From Streptomyces sp. NBC_00654 (lineage in GTDB: Bacteria; Actinomycetota; Actinomycetes; Streptomycetales; Streptomycetaceae), in the NCBI RefSeq assembly GCF_026341775.1, contig NZ_JAPEOB010000001.1, positions 3,162,001 through 3,226,000 of the forward strand: 64,000 bases of DNA. The letters run 5' to 3'. A model generated the notes under the pieces. It was not told the DNA's origin and did not search any database. It saw only the letters and a list, made by a program, of their open reading frames with translations. Positions within the stretch are counted from its first letter, which is position 1. Every line of letters begins with the position of its first letter. This document shows, piece after piece, positions 27,423-36,219 of this stretch. The position numbers were made by a program, and so were the translations under genes.

Positions 27423-28544
27423 GTGACCGCACATGCCGTTCGTACCGGAGTCTGGTTCATCGGAGCACGCGGCTCCGTCGCCACCACCGCCACCACCGGC
27501 TGCGCCGCCATCGCGGCGGGGCTCCACCCGGCGACCGGCATGGTCACCGAGACACCACCCTTCGCGGACGCCGGACTGCCACCCCTGAACTCCCTCGTCT
27601 TCGGCGGCCACGACACCATCGACTGCCCACTGCCCAAGCGGGCCGAGGCACTGGCCGCCGGAGACGTCCTCCCGCACGGTCTGCCCTCCGCCGTACGCGC
27701 CGAACTCGCCACGGCCGACGCGGAGACAAGGATCGGCGGACCGCTCCCCGGCGACACCCGCACCGACGAGGAACTCATCACGGCGTTCACCGCCGACCTC
27801 ACCGACTTCACCCGCCGCAACGAACTGGCGCGCACCGTCGTCATCAACGTCTCCTCGACGGAACCCGCCCCCGGCGCGGACGACCCCCGGCTCCCCGCCA
27901 GCACCCTCTACGCCGCCGCCGCGCTCCGGGCCGGCTGCCCGTACGTCAACTTCACCCCCTCCACCGGACTGCACAGTCCCGCTCTCCGGAGCGCCGTCGA
28001 CACCTGTGCGCTCCCCTACGCGGGCCGCGACGGCAAGACCGGGCAGACGCTGCTCCGTTCCGTGCTCGCCCCGATGTTCCTGCAGCGCGCCCTGCCCGTA
28101 CGGGCCTGGTCCGGCACGAACCTGCTCGGCGGCGGGGACGGGGCGGCGCTGGCCGACCCGGCCGCGGCCGCCGCCAAGAACGCGGGCAAGGAACGCGTCC
28201 TGGCCGACACCTTCGGAACGGCCCCGGAGGGCGAGGTCCACATCGACGACGTCCCCGCGATGGGGGACTGGAAGACGGCCTGGGACCACATCGCCTTCGA
28301 CGGATTCCTCGGCTCCCGGATGATCCTGCAGACCATCTGGCAGGGCTGCGACTCCGCCCTGGCCGCACCGCTGGTCCTGGACCTGGCCCGGCTGCTGGCC
28401 CGCGCCCACGAGGCCGGGCTGACGGGACCGCGGCCGGAGCTGGGTTTCTACTTCAAGGACCCCGACGGCGGCTCCCCGGCCGCCCTGGCCGAGCAGTACG
28501 CGGCCCTGCTGGACTTCGCCGGACGGCTGCGGGGGCAGCGGTGA
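27423..28544 (+). CDS. Myo-inositol-1-phosphate-synthase-like enzyme, first gene of an ebo-type operon
   Basis: 373 residues, the size of bacterial/archaeal inositol-3-phosphate synthases. The NAD-binding start GVWFIGARGSVATTATTG and the family blocks VFGGHDT, NVSSTEP, YVNFTPS, GRDGKTGQTLLRSVLAPMF (active-site lysine region), NLLGGGDGAAL and WDHIAFDGFLGSR are all present. MIPS isomerises glucose-6-phosphate to inositol phosphate by oxidation, aldol closure and reduction. In this operon it stands where other ebo clusters have the dehydroquinate-synthase-like EboD, so it may make a different cyclitol. It is probably not the housekeeping MIPS. GGGAGG lies upstream of the GTG. It overlaps the UbiA-like gene by 4 bp. 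Confidence 0.85.
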   Translation: MTAHAVRTGVWFIGARGSVATTATTGCAAIAAGLHPATGMVTETPPFADAGLPPLNSLVFGGHDTIDCPLPKRAEALAAGDVLPHGLPSAVRAELATADAETRIGGPLPGDTRTDEELITAFTADLTDFTRRNELARTVVINVSSTEPAPGADDPRLPASTLYAAAALRAGCPYVNFTPSTGLHSPALRSAVDTCALPYAGRDGKTGQTLLRSVLAPMFLQRALPVRAWSGTNLLGGGDGAALADPAAAAAKNAGKERVLADTFGTAPEGEVHIDDVPAMGDWKTAWDHIAFDGFLGSRMILQTIWQGCDSALAAPLVLDLARLLARAHEAGLTGPRPELGFYFKDPDGGSPAALAEQYAALLDFAGRLRGQR

Positions 28545-29776
28545 AGCGGCGACTGCGGGGAGCTCCGGCAGCCCTGCTGACCGCGGTGACCGGACTGCGG
28601 TCCGCCACTGCCGCCGGGGCCGCGACCGCTGCCGGGGCCGTGCGCGCGGGTGGGACCACCGCGCCCACAGACAGCCTGTCCGGTGCGGGCGGGACTGCGC
28701 CCGCGCCGGACAGGCGTACGACGCCACGCGTCGGCCGGGCCCGTGCGTGGGCGGAACTCCTCCGGGTGTCCGCACTGTTCACGGTGCCCGGCGACGCGCT
28801 GGCCGGCGCGGCGGCGGCCGGACTGCGCCCCGGCCGGGGCACCGCGCTCGCGGTGGGCGCCTCGCTGTGCCTGTACGAGGCGGGGATGGCCCTGAACGAC
28901 TGGGCGGACCGCGACGAGGACGCCGTGGACCGCCCGCACCGCCCGATCCCCTCGGGCCGGATCGCCCCCGCCGCGGCGCTGGGCGCGGCCGGTGCGCTGC
29001 CGGCCGCCGGGCTGGCCCTGGCGGCCCGCGCGGGGCGCCCCGCGCTCCTGGTGGCATCGGGCCTCGCGGCCACGGTCTGGGCGTACGACCTGCGTCTGAA
29101 GCACACGAAGGCGGGTCCCGCGGCGATGGCCGCGGCGCGCGGGCTCGATCTGCTCCTGGGCGCGACCGCGAGCGCCGGAGCAGCCGACAACGTTGCCGGA
29201 CGGGACCGGGACACCGGACCCCTCGCGGCGCCGGCGCACCCCGGTGCCGCCGCACCGCGTCCCCTCGCCGCCGCCCGCTCCGCGGCGCCCGCCGCCGCGC
29301 TGCTCGGGGCACACACCTACGCCGTCACCGCCGTATCCCGCAACGAGGCCCAGGGCGGATCCACCACGGCGCCGCTCGCCGCACTCGGCGCCACCGCGGC
29401 GTTCGGCCTCGCCGTGGCGGGCGGGCGCCACCGGGCCGGGGGGCCATCCCAGGCCCCCGGCCGGTCCGGTCCGGGGCACCACCCCGGCGGGCCGCCCCGC
29501 ACCACCCCGGTCCCCGCCTCCGTACTCGTCCCGGACCGGCTGCTCGCCGCCGCCCTCGCCGCCGCCTACCTCCGTACCGCCGCGCCACCCCTCCTGCACG
29601 CCGCCCTCAACCCGTCCCCGGCCCTCACCCAGCGCGCGGTCGGCGGCGGCATCCGGGCCATGATCCCGCTCCAGGCCGCACTGGCCGCACGGGCCGGCGC
29701 ACCGGCCGCCGCGCTCGCCGTCATGGGCCTCGTCCCCGTCGCCCGGAAGCTCGCACGGAAGGTGAGCCCCACATGA
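28541..29776 (+). CDS. eboC: UbiA-like prenyltransferase EboC
   Basis: 411 residues with about eight or nine helices. The first aspartate-rich motif is LNDWADRDEDAVDRPHRPIPSGRI in two parts (NDWADRDED, then the RPHRPIPSGRI tail), the hallmark of UbiA membrane prenyltransferases and of EboC. A second conserved segment reads VWAYDLRLKHTKAG. The expected role is transfer of an isoprenoid diphosphate to a polar acceptor, here possibly the cyclitol from the first gene. An N-terminal Ala/Gly-rich extension (about 60 residues) and a Pro/Gly-rich loop near residues 300-325 enlarge it beyond usual size. It starts in the stop codon of the preceding gene and overlaps the next by 4 bp. Confidence 0.87.
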   Translation: MKRRLRGAPAALLTAVTGLRSATAAGAATAAGAVRAGGTTAPTDSLSGAGGTAPAPDRRTTPRVGRARAWAELLRVSALFTVPGDALAGAAAAGLRPGRGTALAVGASLCLYEAGMALNDWADRDEDAVDRPHRPIPSGRIAPAAALGAAGALPAAGLALAARAGRPALLVASGLAATVWAYDLRLKHTKAGPAAMAAARGLDLLLGATASAGAADNVAGRDRDTGPLAAPAHPGAAAPRPLAAARSAAPAAALLGAHTYAVTAVSRNEAQGGSTTAPLAALGATAAFGLAVAGGRHRAGGPSQAPGRSGPGHHPGGPPRTTPVPASVLVPDRLLAAALAAAYLRTAAPPLLHAALNPSPALTQRAVGGGIRAMIPLQAALAARAGAPAAALAVMGLVPVARKLARKVSPT

Positions 29777-30630
29777 CCCTCCACCTCGGTTACGGCACCA
29801 ACGGGCTCACCGACCTCCGGCTCGACGACGCCCTCGCGCTCCTGGCCGACCTCGGATACGAGGGAGTCGGCCTGACGCTCGACCACATGCACCTCGACCC
29901 CCTCGCCCCGGACCTCGCCGCCCGCACCCGTCAGGTGCGACGCAGGCTGGACGCCCTGGGGCTGGGTGTCACCGTCGAGACCGGTGCCCGCTACGTCCTC
30001 GATCCCCGCCGCAAGCACGGCCCCTCCCTCCTCGACCCGGACCCCGACGCCCGCGCGGCCCGCACCCGGCTGCTCGTGCGGGCCGTCGACGTGGCCGCCG
30101 GCCTCGGCGCGCACGCCGTGCACTGCTTCAGCGGAATCACCCCACCGGACACGGGGGAGGACACCGCCTGGAAACGGCTCGCCGAGGCGCTCACCCCCGT
30201 CCTCGAAGCGGCCGGACGCGCGGGCGTCCCGCTCGCCGTCGAACCCGAACCCGGACACCTCCTCGCCACGCTCGCCGACTTCCACCACCTCCGTACGCTC
30301 CTCGGAGACCCCGCCCCCCTCGGACTGACCCTCGACATCGGCCACTGCCAGTGCCTGGAAACGGCCTCGCCCGTGGAGTGCGTCCGCGAGTCCGCCCCCT
30401 GGCTCCGCCATGTCCAGATCGAGGACATGCGACGCGGCGTCCATGAACATCTCCCCTTCGGCGACGGCGAGATCGACTTCCCGCCGGTGCTCGCCGCACT
30501 CGCCGAAGCGGACTACCGCGGCCTCACCGTCGTCGAACTGCCCCGCCACTCGCACGCGGGCCCCGAACTCGCCCGCACCTCCCTCGACTTCCTCCGCGAG
30601 GCCATGGCGAAGGGAGCCGCCCCGTGCTGA
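29773..30630 (+). CDS. Sugar phosphate isomerase/epimerase, TIM barrel, in the ebo-type operon
   Basis: 285 residues of the AP_endonuc_2 class. Likely metal-binding positions are Glu in LAVEPEPGHLL, Asp/His in LTLDIGHCQCLE, His in RHVQIEDMRRGVHEHL, and Glu in TVVELPRHSH. Substrate unknown; by context a phosphorylated sugar, inosose or the prenylated product. Both ends overlap their neighbours (4 bp with EboC, 7 bp with EboA), so it is translated as part of the set. Such an extra isomerase is not one of the six classic Ebo proteins, although EboE belongs to the same superfamily. Confidence 0.87.
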   Translation: MTLHLGYGTNGLTDLRLDDALALLADLGYEGVGLTLDHMHLDPLAPDLAARTRQVRRRLDALGLGVTVETGARYVLDPRRKHGPSLLDPDPDARAARTRLLVRAVDVAAGLGAHAVHCFSGITPPDTGEDTAWKRLAEALTPVLEAAGRAGVPLAVEPEPGHLLATLADFHHLRTLLGDPAPLGLTLDIGHCQCLETASPVECVRESAPWLRHVQIEDMRRGVHEHLPFGDGEIDFPPVLAALAEADYRGLTVVELPRHSHAGPELARTSLDFLREAMAKGAAPC

Positions 30631-31289
30631 AGTCCCGCGAGGAACTGGAGGGCGTGCTGGGCGGAGCCGCCAGGGCCTGGCTCCACGAAGCGCTCGCCGA
30701 GGCCGCGCACGACGCCGCCGCCGGCCGGACCGGCGGGGCCCCGGACAGCGGCCGGTACGCCGCACCGCCCTGGGAACTGCGGTACGCCGCCGCGGGCCGG
30801 CACTGCGGACTCGAACACGCCGACTCCGTACGCTCCCTCCTCCTGACCGAGGCACGGGCCGGCCTTCCGTCCGTGACCCGGCTCTACGAGCAGGGCACCG
30901 CGGCGGAGCGGCGGGCCGTCCTGCTCACCCTGCACCGGCTGGCCCTCGGCGCCCTCGCCCTCCCGCTCGTCGAGGACGCCCTGCGCACCAACGACACCCG
31001 GCTGGTCGCCGCGGCCGTCGGCCCGTACGCCGCGGAACACCTCGACCCGCACGGCTGGCGGCACGCCGTCCTGAAATGCCTGTTCACCGAGGTCCCCGTC
31101 GACTCCGTCGCAGGACTCGGCCGCCGCGCCCGCGGTGACGCCGAACTCGCCCGCATGCTCGGCGACTTCGCCGCCGAACGCACCGCCGCGGGCCGCCCTG
31201 TTCCCGCAGATCTGCGCACCGTCCTCGCCCTCGCCCAGGCCACGGCCCCCGGGCCCTGTGCACCCGCCGCCCCCACGGAGGAGTCCTGA
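30624..31289 (+). CDS. eboA: EboA domain protein
   Basis: 221 residues starting at a GTG inside the previous gene. EboA has no known fold or enzyme activity. Recognisable family strings are LEDALRTNDTRL-like (VEDALRTNDTRLVAAAVGPY) and WRHAVLKCLFTEVPV near residue 150, with helical, Ala/Leu-rich sequence elsewhere. In cyanobacteria the ebo operon is required for export of a scytonemin precursor to the periplasm (Klicki et al. 2018), and it was first defined in eustigmatophyte plastids and bacteria (Yurchenko et al. 2016). The stop overlaps the EboB ATG by one base. Confidence 0.85.
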   Translation: MLKSREELEGVLGGAARAWLHEALAEAAHDAAAGRTGGAPDSGRYAAPPWELRYAAAGRHCGLEHADSVRSLLLTEARAGLPSVTRLYEQGTAAERRAVLLTLHRLALGALALPLVEDALRTNDTRLVAAAVGPYAAEHLDPHGWRHAVLKCLFTEVPVDSVAGLGRRARGDAELARMLGDFAAERTAAGRPVPADLRTVLALAQATAPGPCAPAAPTEES

Positions 31290-32137
31290 TGCGCATCTTC
31301 GACCCCCACATCCACATGACGTCCCGGACCACCGACGACTACCAGGCGATGTACGACGCCGGGGTGCGCGCGCTCGTCGAACCCTCCTTCTGGCTCGGCC
31401 AGCCCCGCACCTCGCCCGCCAGCTTCTTCGACTACTTCGACGCCCTGCTCGGCTGGGAGCCCTTCCGCGCCGCCCAGTACGGCATCGCCCACCACTGCGC
31501 GCTCGCCCTCAACCCCAAGGAGGCGAACGACCCCCGCTGCAGCCCCGTCCTGGACGCCCTGCCCCGCTACCTCGTCAAGGACTCCGTCGTCGCGGTCGGC
31601 GAGATCGGCTACGACTCCATGACCCCCGCCGAGGACACCGCCCTCGCCGCCCAGCTCCAGCTCGCCGCGGACCACGGGCTGCCGGCCCTCGTGCACACCC
31701 CGCACCGCGACAAGCTCGCCGGTCTGCGCCGCACCATCGACGTCGTCCGCGAATCGCACCTCTCCCCGGAGCATGTGCTGCTCGACCATCTCAACGAGAC
31801 CACCGTCAAGGCCGCCACCGACAGCGGCTGCTGGGCGGGTTTCTCCATCTACCCGGACACCAAGATGGACGAGGACCGGATGGTCACCATCCTCCGGAAC
31901 CACGGCACCGAGAGGATCCTCGTCAACTCGGCCGCCGACTGGGGCCGCAGCGACCCGCTGAAGACCCGCAAGGTCGCCGACGCCATGCTGAAGGCCGGAT
32001 TCACCGAGGACGACGTCGACCAGGTCCTCTGGCGCAACCCCGTCGCCTTCTACGGACAGAGCGGCCGGCTCCAGCTCGACGCCCCCGCCCCCGACCCGCT
32101 CCACGAAGGCAACTCCATCCTGCGCGGCGGGGAGTGA
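31289..32137 (+). CDS. eboB: TatD-family metal-dependent hydrolase EboB
   Basis: 282 residues. The amidohydrolase-fold metal motif FDPHIHMTSRT is at the N-terminus. The EboB-specific stretch VEPSFWLGQPRTSPASFFDYF follows, then AVGEIGYDSM (bridging Glu), LVHTPHRDK, LLDHLNE and LVNSAADWGRSDPL. These place it in the TatD-like group with an intact set of His/Glu/Asp ligands. The hydrolysed substrate in ebo systems is unknown. It is immediately followed (4 bp) by EboE. Confidence 0.9.
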   Translation: MRIFDPHIHMTSRTTDDYQAMYDAGVRALVEPSFWLGQPRTSPASFFDYFDALLGWEPFRAAQYGIAHHCALALNPKEANDPRCSPVLDALPRYLVKDSVVAVGEIGYDSMTPAEDTALAAQLQLAADHGLPALVHTPHRDKLAGLRRTIDVVRESHLSPEHVLLDHLNETTVKAATDSGCWAGFSIYPDTKMDEDRMVTILRNHGTERILVNSAADWGRSDPLKTRKVADAMLKAGFTEDDVDQVLWRNPVAFYGQSGRLQLDAPAPDPLHEGNSILRGGE

Positions 32138-32141
32138 GGCG

Positions 32142-33317
32142 ATGCGCTTCCGCCACCCCGACGGCTCCACCGTCCACCTCTCCTACTGCACCAACGTGCA
32201 TCCCGCCGAAACGCTCGAAGGTGTCCGCGCCCAGCTGCGCGACCACAGCGAACCGGTACGCAGACGCCTGGGCCGCGACCGTCTGGGCATCGGCCTCTGG
32301 CTCGCCCGGGACGCCGCGCGGGCGCTGATCAACGACCCCGCCGAACTGCGCTCGCTGCGCGCGGAACTGGACCGCCGCGGCCTCGAAGTGGTCACCCTCA
32401 ACGGCTTCCCGTACGAGGGCTTCGGCGCCGAGGAGGTCAAGTACCGCGTCTACGCACCGGACTGGACCGACCCCGAGCGGCTCGCCCACACCACGGACCT
32501 CGCCCGCCTCCTCGCCGCCCTGCTCCCCGACGATGTCACCGAAGGCACCATCTCCACCCTGCCGATCGCCTGGCGCACCCCGTACGACGGGGACACCGCC
32601 GCGCCCGCCGCCGCGCGCAAGGCCCTCACCACCCTGGCCCAGCGCCTGGACGTCCTCGCCGAACTGACCGGCAAGTCGGTCCGGATCGGGCTGGAACCGG
32701 AACCGGGCTGCACCGTGGAGACCACCGCCGACGCCATCACCCCGCTCACCGAGGTGGGCCACGACCGGATCGGCATCTGCGTCGACACCTGCCACCTCGC
32801 CACCTCCTTCGAGGACCCCGGCACCGCGCTGGAGGCCCTGGCCGCGGCCGGAGTGCCCGTCGTCAAGTCCCAGCTCTCCGCCGCCCTGCACGCGGAACAC
32901 CCGCACCTGCCCGAAGTGCGCACGGCGCTCGCCGCCTTCGCCGAGCCCCGGTTCCTGCACCAGACCCGGACCCGTACCGCCACCGGGCTGCACGGCACCG
33001 ACGACCTCGACGAGGCGCTGACCGGCCGGGCGCTCCCCGACAGCAGCCCGTGGCGCTCCCACTTCCACGTACCGCTGCACGCCCCGCCCGCGCCCCCGCT
33101 CACCTCCACCCTCCCCGTGCTCCGGGACACCCTCGCCCGGCTGGTCGGCGGCGCACAGCCCCTGACCCGGCACCTGGAGGTCGAGACATACACCTGGCAG
33201 GCACTGCCCGCCGAGCTGCGGCCCCGCAACCGCACCCAGCTCGCCGACGGCATCGCCGCCGAACTCACCCTCGCCCGCGACCTCCTGGTCGACCTCGGCC
33301 TCAAGGAGCTGCCATGA
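32142..33317 (+). CDS. eboE: EboE, metabolite-traffic TIM-barrel protein
   Basis: 391 residues. Features of the EboE family are LSYCTNVHPAETLEGV at the start, VTLNGFPYEGF, IGLEPEPGCTVE, IGICVDTCHLATSFED, WRSHFHVPLH and HLEVETYTWQALP near the C-terminus. The barrel resembles xylose isomerase, with conserved Glu/Asp/His ligands, but EboE is treated in databases as a metabolite-traffic protein. Presence of EboE between EboB and an EboF-like phosphatase, in the usual order, is the strongest single sign that this is an ebo locus. It overlaps the next gene by 4 bp. Confidence 0.92.
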   Translation: MRFRHPDGSTVHLSYCTNVHPAETLEGVRAQLRDHSEPVRRRLGRDRLGIGLWLARDAARALINDPAELRSLRAELDRRGLEVVTLNGFPYEGFGAEEVKYRVYAPDWTDPERLAHTTDLARLLAALLPDDVTEGTISTLPIAWRTPYDGDTAAPAAARKALTTLAQRLDVLAELTGKSVRIGLEPEPGCTVETTADAITPLTEVGHDRIGICVDTCHLATSFEDPGTALEALAAAGVPVVKSQLSAALHAEHPHLPEVRTALAAFAEPRFLHQTRTRTATGLHGTDDLDEALTGRALPDSSPWRSHFHVPLHAPPAPPLTSTLPVLRDTLARLVGGAQPLTRHLEVETYTWQALPAELRPRNRTQLADGIAAELTLARDLLVDLGLKELP

Positions 33318-34711
33318 GCACCCCCGCGAAGGACAGCGCCCCCACCCCGCTCCTCGTCATCGACGTCGTGGGCCTCACCCCCCAGCTCCTCGCCCATATG
33401 CCCAACCTCAGGGCCATGGCCGCGTCCGGTGCCCAGGCGCCGCTGTCCACCGTCCTGCCCGCCGTCACCTGCGCCGCCCAGTCCACCTTCCTCACCGGGA
33501 CCACCCCCGACGAGCACGGCATCGTCGCCAACGGCTGGTACTTCCGCGAACTCGGCGACGTCCTGCTCTGGCGCCAGCACAACGGCCTCGTCGAGGGCGA
33601 CCGGCTCTGGGACGCCGCCCGCCGCGCCCACCCCGGCTACACCGTCGCCAACATCTGCTGGTGGTACGCGATGGGTGCCGACACCGACTACACGGTGACC
33701 CCGCGCCCCGTCTACTACGCCGACGGCCGCAAGGAACCCGACTGCTACACCCGGCCCCCGGCCCTCCACGACGAGCTCACCGACAAGCTCGGCACCTTCC
33801 CCCTCTTCCACTTCTGGGGCCCCGGAGCCGACCTCGTGTCCTCCCGGTGGATCATCGACGCCACCCGGCACATCCTCGCCACCCGCGCCCCCGATCTGGC
33901 CCTGTGCTACCTGCCCCACCTCGACTACGACCTCCAGCGCTACGGCCCCGACGACCCGCGCTCCCATCGTGCCGCCGCCGACCTCGACCGGGCCGTCGCC
34001 CCGCTGCTCGCCGACGCCCGCACCGAAGGCCGTACCGTCGTCGCGCTCTCCGAGTACGGCATCACCCGCGTCGACCGGCCCGTCGACATCAACCGGGCCC
34101 TGCGCCGGGCGGGTCTGCTGGAGGTCCACACCCAGGACGGCATGGAGTACCTCGACCCGATGGCCTCCCGCGCCTTCGCCGTGGCCGACCACCAGATCGC
34201 CCACATCTACGTACGCCGCCCCGAGGACCTCGAAGCGACCCGCGAAGCCCTCGCGGACCTGCCCGGCATCGAGCGGCTCCTGGACGACGAGGGCAAGAAG
34301 GCCCACCACCTGGACCACCCCCGCTCCGGCGAACTCGTCGCCGTCGCGGAGAAGGACGCCTGGTTCACGTACTACTACTGGCTCGACGACGCCCGCGCCC
34401 CCGACTTCGCACAGCTCGTCGAGATCCACCGCAAACCCGGCTACGACCCCGTCGAGCTCTTCATGGACCCCGAGGACCCCTATGTCCGGGTCAAGGCCGT
34501 CACCGCGGTCGCCCGCAAGAAGCTCGGCATGCGCTACCGCATGGCGGTCGTCCCGCTCGACCCCTCACCCATCCGGGGCAGCCACGGCCGCCTCCCCACG
34601 AGTGACGACGAAGGTCCGCTCATCCTCTGCTCCACCCCCCACGCCTTCCCCGGCCGGGTCCGGGCCACCGAAGTGAAGTCCCTGCTTCTCCGGCTCGCCG
34701 GACTGCACTGA
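33314..34711 (+). CDS. Alkaline-phosphatase/NPP-superfamily protein, EboF-like, with altered metal ligands
   Basis: 465 residues, last of the overlapping ebo genes. The fold is shown by PLLVIDVVGLTPQLLAHMPNL (first metal Asp17), PAVTCAAQSTFLTGTTPDEHG (nucleophile Thr region) and TPHAFPGR (C-terminal metal His). Compared by eye with nucleotide pyrophosphatases, the usual Asp-x3-His reads HLDYDLQRYG, where the His position appears to be Gln, and the usual SDHG reads SEYG. The two-metal site is therefore modified, and the reaction may differ from ordinary phosphodiester cleavage. No signal peptide is evident. It probably acts on the operon's phosphorylated intermediate. Confidence 0.85.
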   Translation: MSTPAKDSAPTPLLVIDVVGLTPQLLAHMPNLRAMAASGAQAPLSTVLPAVTCAAQSTFLTGTTPDEHGIVANGWYFRELGDVLLWRQHNGLVEGDRLWDAARRAHPGYTVANICWWYAMGADTDYTVTPRPVYYADGRKEPDCYTRPPALHDELTDKLGTFPLFHFWGPGADLVSSRWIIDATRHILATRAPDLALCYLPHLDYDLQRYGPDDPRSHRAAADLDRAVAPLLADARTEGRTVVALSEYGITRVDRPVDINRALRRAGLLEVHTQDGMEYLDPMASRAFAVADHQIAHIYVRRPEDLEATREALADLPGIERLLDDEGKKAHHLDHPRSGELVAVAEKDAWFTYYYWLDDARAPDFAQLVEIHRKPGYDPVELFMDPEDPYVRVKAVTAVARKKLGMRYRMAVVPLDPSPIRGSHGRLPTSDDEGPLILCSTPHAFPGRVRATEVKSLLLRLAGLH

Positions 34712-34759
34712 CGGCCCGGCCGGACCCGCTCATCCATCAGGTCTCATCAAGGGAGTCGC

Positions 34760-35845
34760 ATGACCATGAGCCGCACCCCCAAGGACGTCGAACTCGCGAG
34801 CAGACTCAGCCGCCGCAACATCCTGGGCGTCGCCGCGGGAGCCACCGCGGCCACCATCGTCGGCGCCGCCGGCGCCTCGGCCGACAGCCGTGTCCCGTCC
34901 GACGCCGACGGCGCGAGCAAGGGCCACGGCCACGGAGACCACGGCAGGGGCCGGGCCGTCCTGCCCCCCGGCCGCCTCGGCATCCAGCTCTACAGCCTCC
35001 GCGACAAGATCTCGGCACTGGGCTTCGCCCCCGTCTTCGCCGAACTGGAGAGGTACGGGTACGACGAGATCGAGTTCGCCGGATACACCCAGGCCACGGG
35101 CGGTGCCCTCACCCTCGCCCAGCTGAGGAGGCTGGCCCGGGACCACGGTCTGAACCCCATCGGCAGCCACGTCGGCCACTCCGACGACAACAACCCGGGG
35201 GCGTACACCTTCGCCCAGAACCTCACCAAGGTCCTGGACGACGCCCAGGCACTCGGACTCAAGCACATAGGAACGCCCTCCGGCCCCTTCCGCTACGGGT
35301 CCACGGTGGACGGCTGGAAGCGCGTCGCCGAGGAGTTCAACACCTACGGCGCCGCCGCCCGCGAGCGCGGCATGAAGTTCTACCAGCACAACCACGCCGA
35401 GGAGTTCTCCTTCGCGACGGACAGGCCGGACGTACGCCTCTACGACGTCCTGCTCGCCGAGACCGATCCCGACCTGGTCTATCTGGAGATGGACATCTAC
35501 TGGGCCTACTGCGCCCAGTTCCGGTTCTCCAGGAGGGCGGACGGCACCCCCGCCCCGCTGGATCCGCTGAAGTACGTCCTCAAGCACCCCGACCGATACC
35601 CCCTGTTCCACGTCAAGGACGGCGTCCGCGACGACACCGCGCGCGACGGCTACCGCATGTCGGACGTCGGAGACGGAGACATCGACTACCGGTCGTTCCT
35701 GTCAAAGGTCACCCATCGGACCCACCGGGGCCGCACCTACCACCACTGGCAGACCGAGCACGACAACCCGGCCGACTCGATGGCCTTCGCCCGCAAGTCC
35801 AGCGAGCACCTCCACTCGCTGCGCGAGGGACGCTGCGGGGACTGA
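34760..35845 (+). CDS. Secreted (Tat) sugar phosphate isomerase/epimerase-like protein
   Basis: 361 residues. The leader LSRRNILGVAAGATAATIV with the RR pair and Ala-rich h-region is a Tat signal, cleaved near ASADS. A His/Gly-rich spacer (GHGHGDHGRGR) precedes the TIM barrel, which begins at GRLGIQLYSLRDKI. Probable metal ligands are in GSHVGHSDDN, FYQHNHAEEF, VYLEMDIYWAY, LFHVKDG and WQTEHDNP. AAGGGAG lies upstream of the ATG. It begins 48 bp after the EboF-like gene with no terminator between, so it may be the last gene of the operon and the extracytoplasmic partner of the pathway. Confidence 0.9.
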   Translation: MTMSRTPKDVELASRLSRRNILGVAAGATAATIVGAAGASADSRVPSDADGASKGHGHGDHGRGRAVLPPGRLGIQLYSLRDKISALGFAPVFAELERYGYDEIEFAGYTQATGGALTLAQLRRLARDHGLNPIGSHVGHSDDNNPGAYTFAQNLTKVLDDAQALGLKHIGTPSGPFRYGSTVDGWKRVAEEFNTYGAAARERGMKFYQHNHAEEFSFATDRPDVRLYDVLLAETDPDLVYLEMDIYWAYCAQFRFSRRADGTPAPLDPLKYVLKHPDRYPLFHVKDGVRDDTARDGYRMSDVGDGDIDYRSFLSKVTHRTHRGRTYHHWQTEHDNPADSMAFARKSSEHLHSLREGRCGD

Positions 35846-35870
35846 CGGGCCGGACGCACACACCGGCACC

Positions 35871-35910
35871 CGGGCCGGTCCTCCCCGTACGTACGGGGAG
35901 GACCGGCCCG
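35871..35910. terminator. Perfect 40-bp palindrome, bidirectional terminator
   Basis: Positions 35871-35890 are exactly complementary in reverse to 35891-35910, with no unpaired spacer. It lies between the Tat isomerase gene and the convergent OFA remnant, so it would stop transcription from both sides. A perfect palindrome of this length is also prone to cruciform formation and deletion. Confidence 0.85.
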
Positions 35911-35921
35911 CCGCGAACCGC

Positions 35922-36155
35922 TCAGCCGGACCGTCCGCCCGGCGGATTCGGCAGTCCCGGCCGCTTCAGGAACAGCGCGAGGAACGCGGAGGCCATCCCG
36001 ACGGATCCCGCGACGACGAACGCGCCCCTGTAGTCCCAGGCCCCCACGACCACGGCGCCCATCCCGGAGCCCACGAGCCCCGAGATCAGCTTGGAGCTGT
36101 GGACGATGCCGTAGTTCGACGCGTTGTGGTTCTCCCCGAAGCAGTCCGCGGTCAT
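35922..36155 (-). pseudogene. 3' remnant of an OFA-family MFS transporter
   Basis: About 78 C-terminal codons of an oxalate/formate-antiporter-like transporter remain. The conserved end is clear: MTADCFGENHNASNYGIVHSSK, then a Gly-rich helix (ISGLVGSGMGAVVVGAWDYRGAF), a last hydrophobic helix and the tail RPGLPNPPGGRSG. The frame stays open further upstream, but the translated sequence there is only the antisense of the DUF2254 gene, so nothing of the first ten or so helices exists. It appears to be a deletion relic, with the DUF2254 gene joined at about 36160-36220. Confidence 0.75.
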
Positions 36156-36219
36156 CGCCGCGCGCGGCGGCGGCCCGGCCGGTCCGGACCCCGCCCGGCC
36201 GGGCGCCGGGCGGACTCCC

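Noticed and set aside
27423..28544. Housekeeping myo-inositol-phosphate synthase for phosphatidylinositol and mycothiol
   Set aside because: It is translationally coupled to ebo genes, which argues for a specialised role. A second copy elsewhere in the genome is expected but cannot be checked here.
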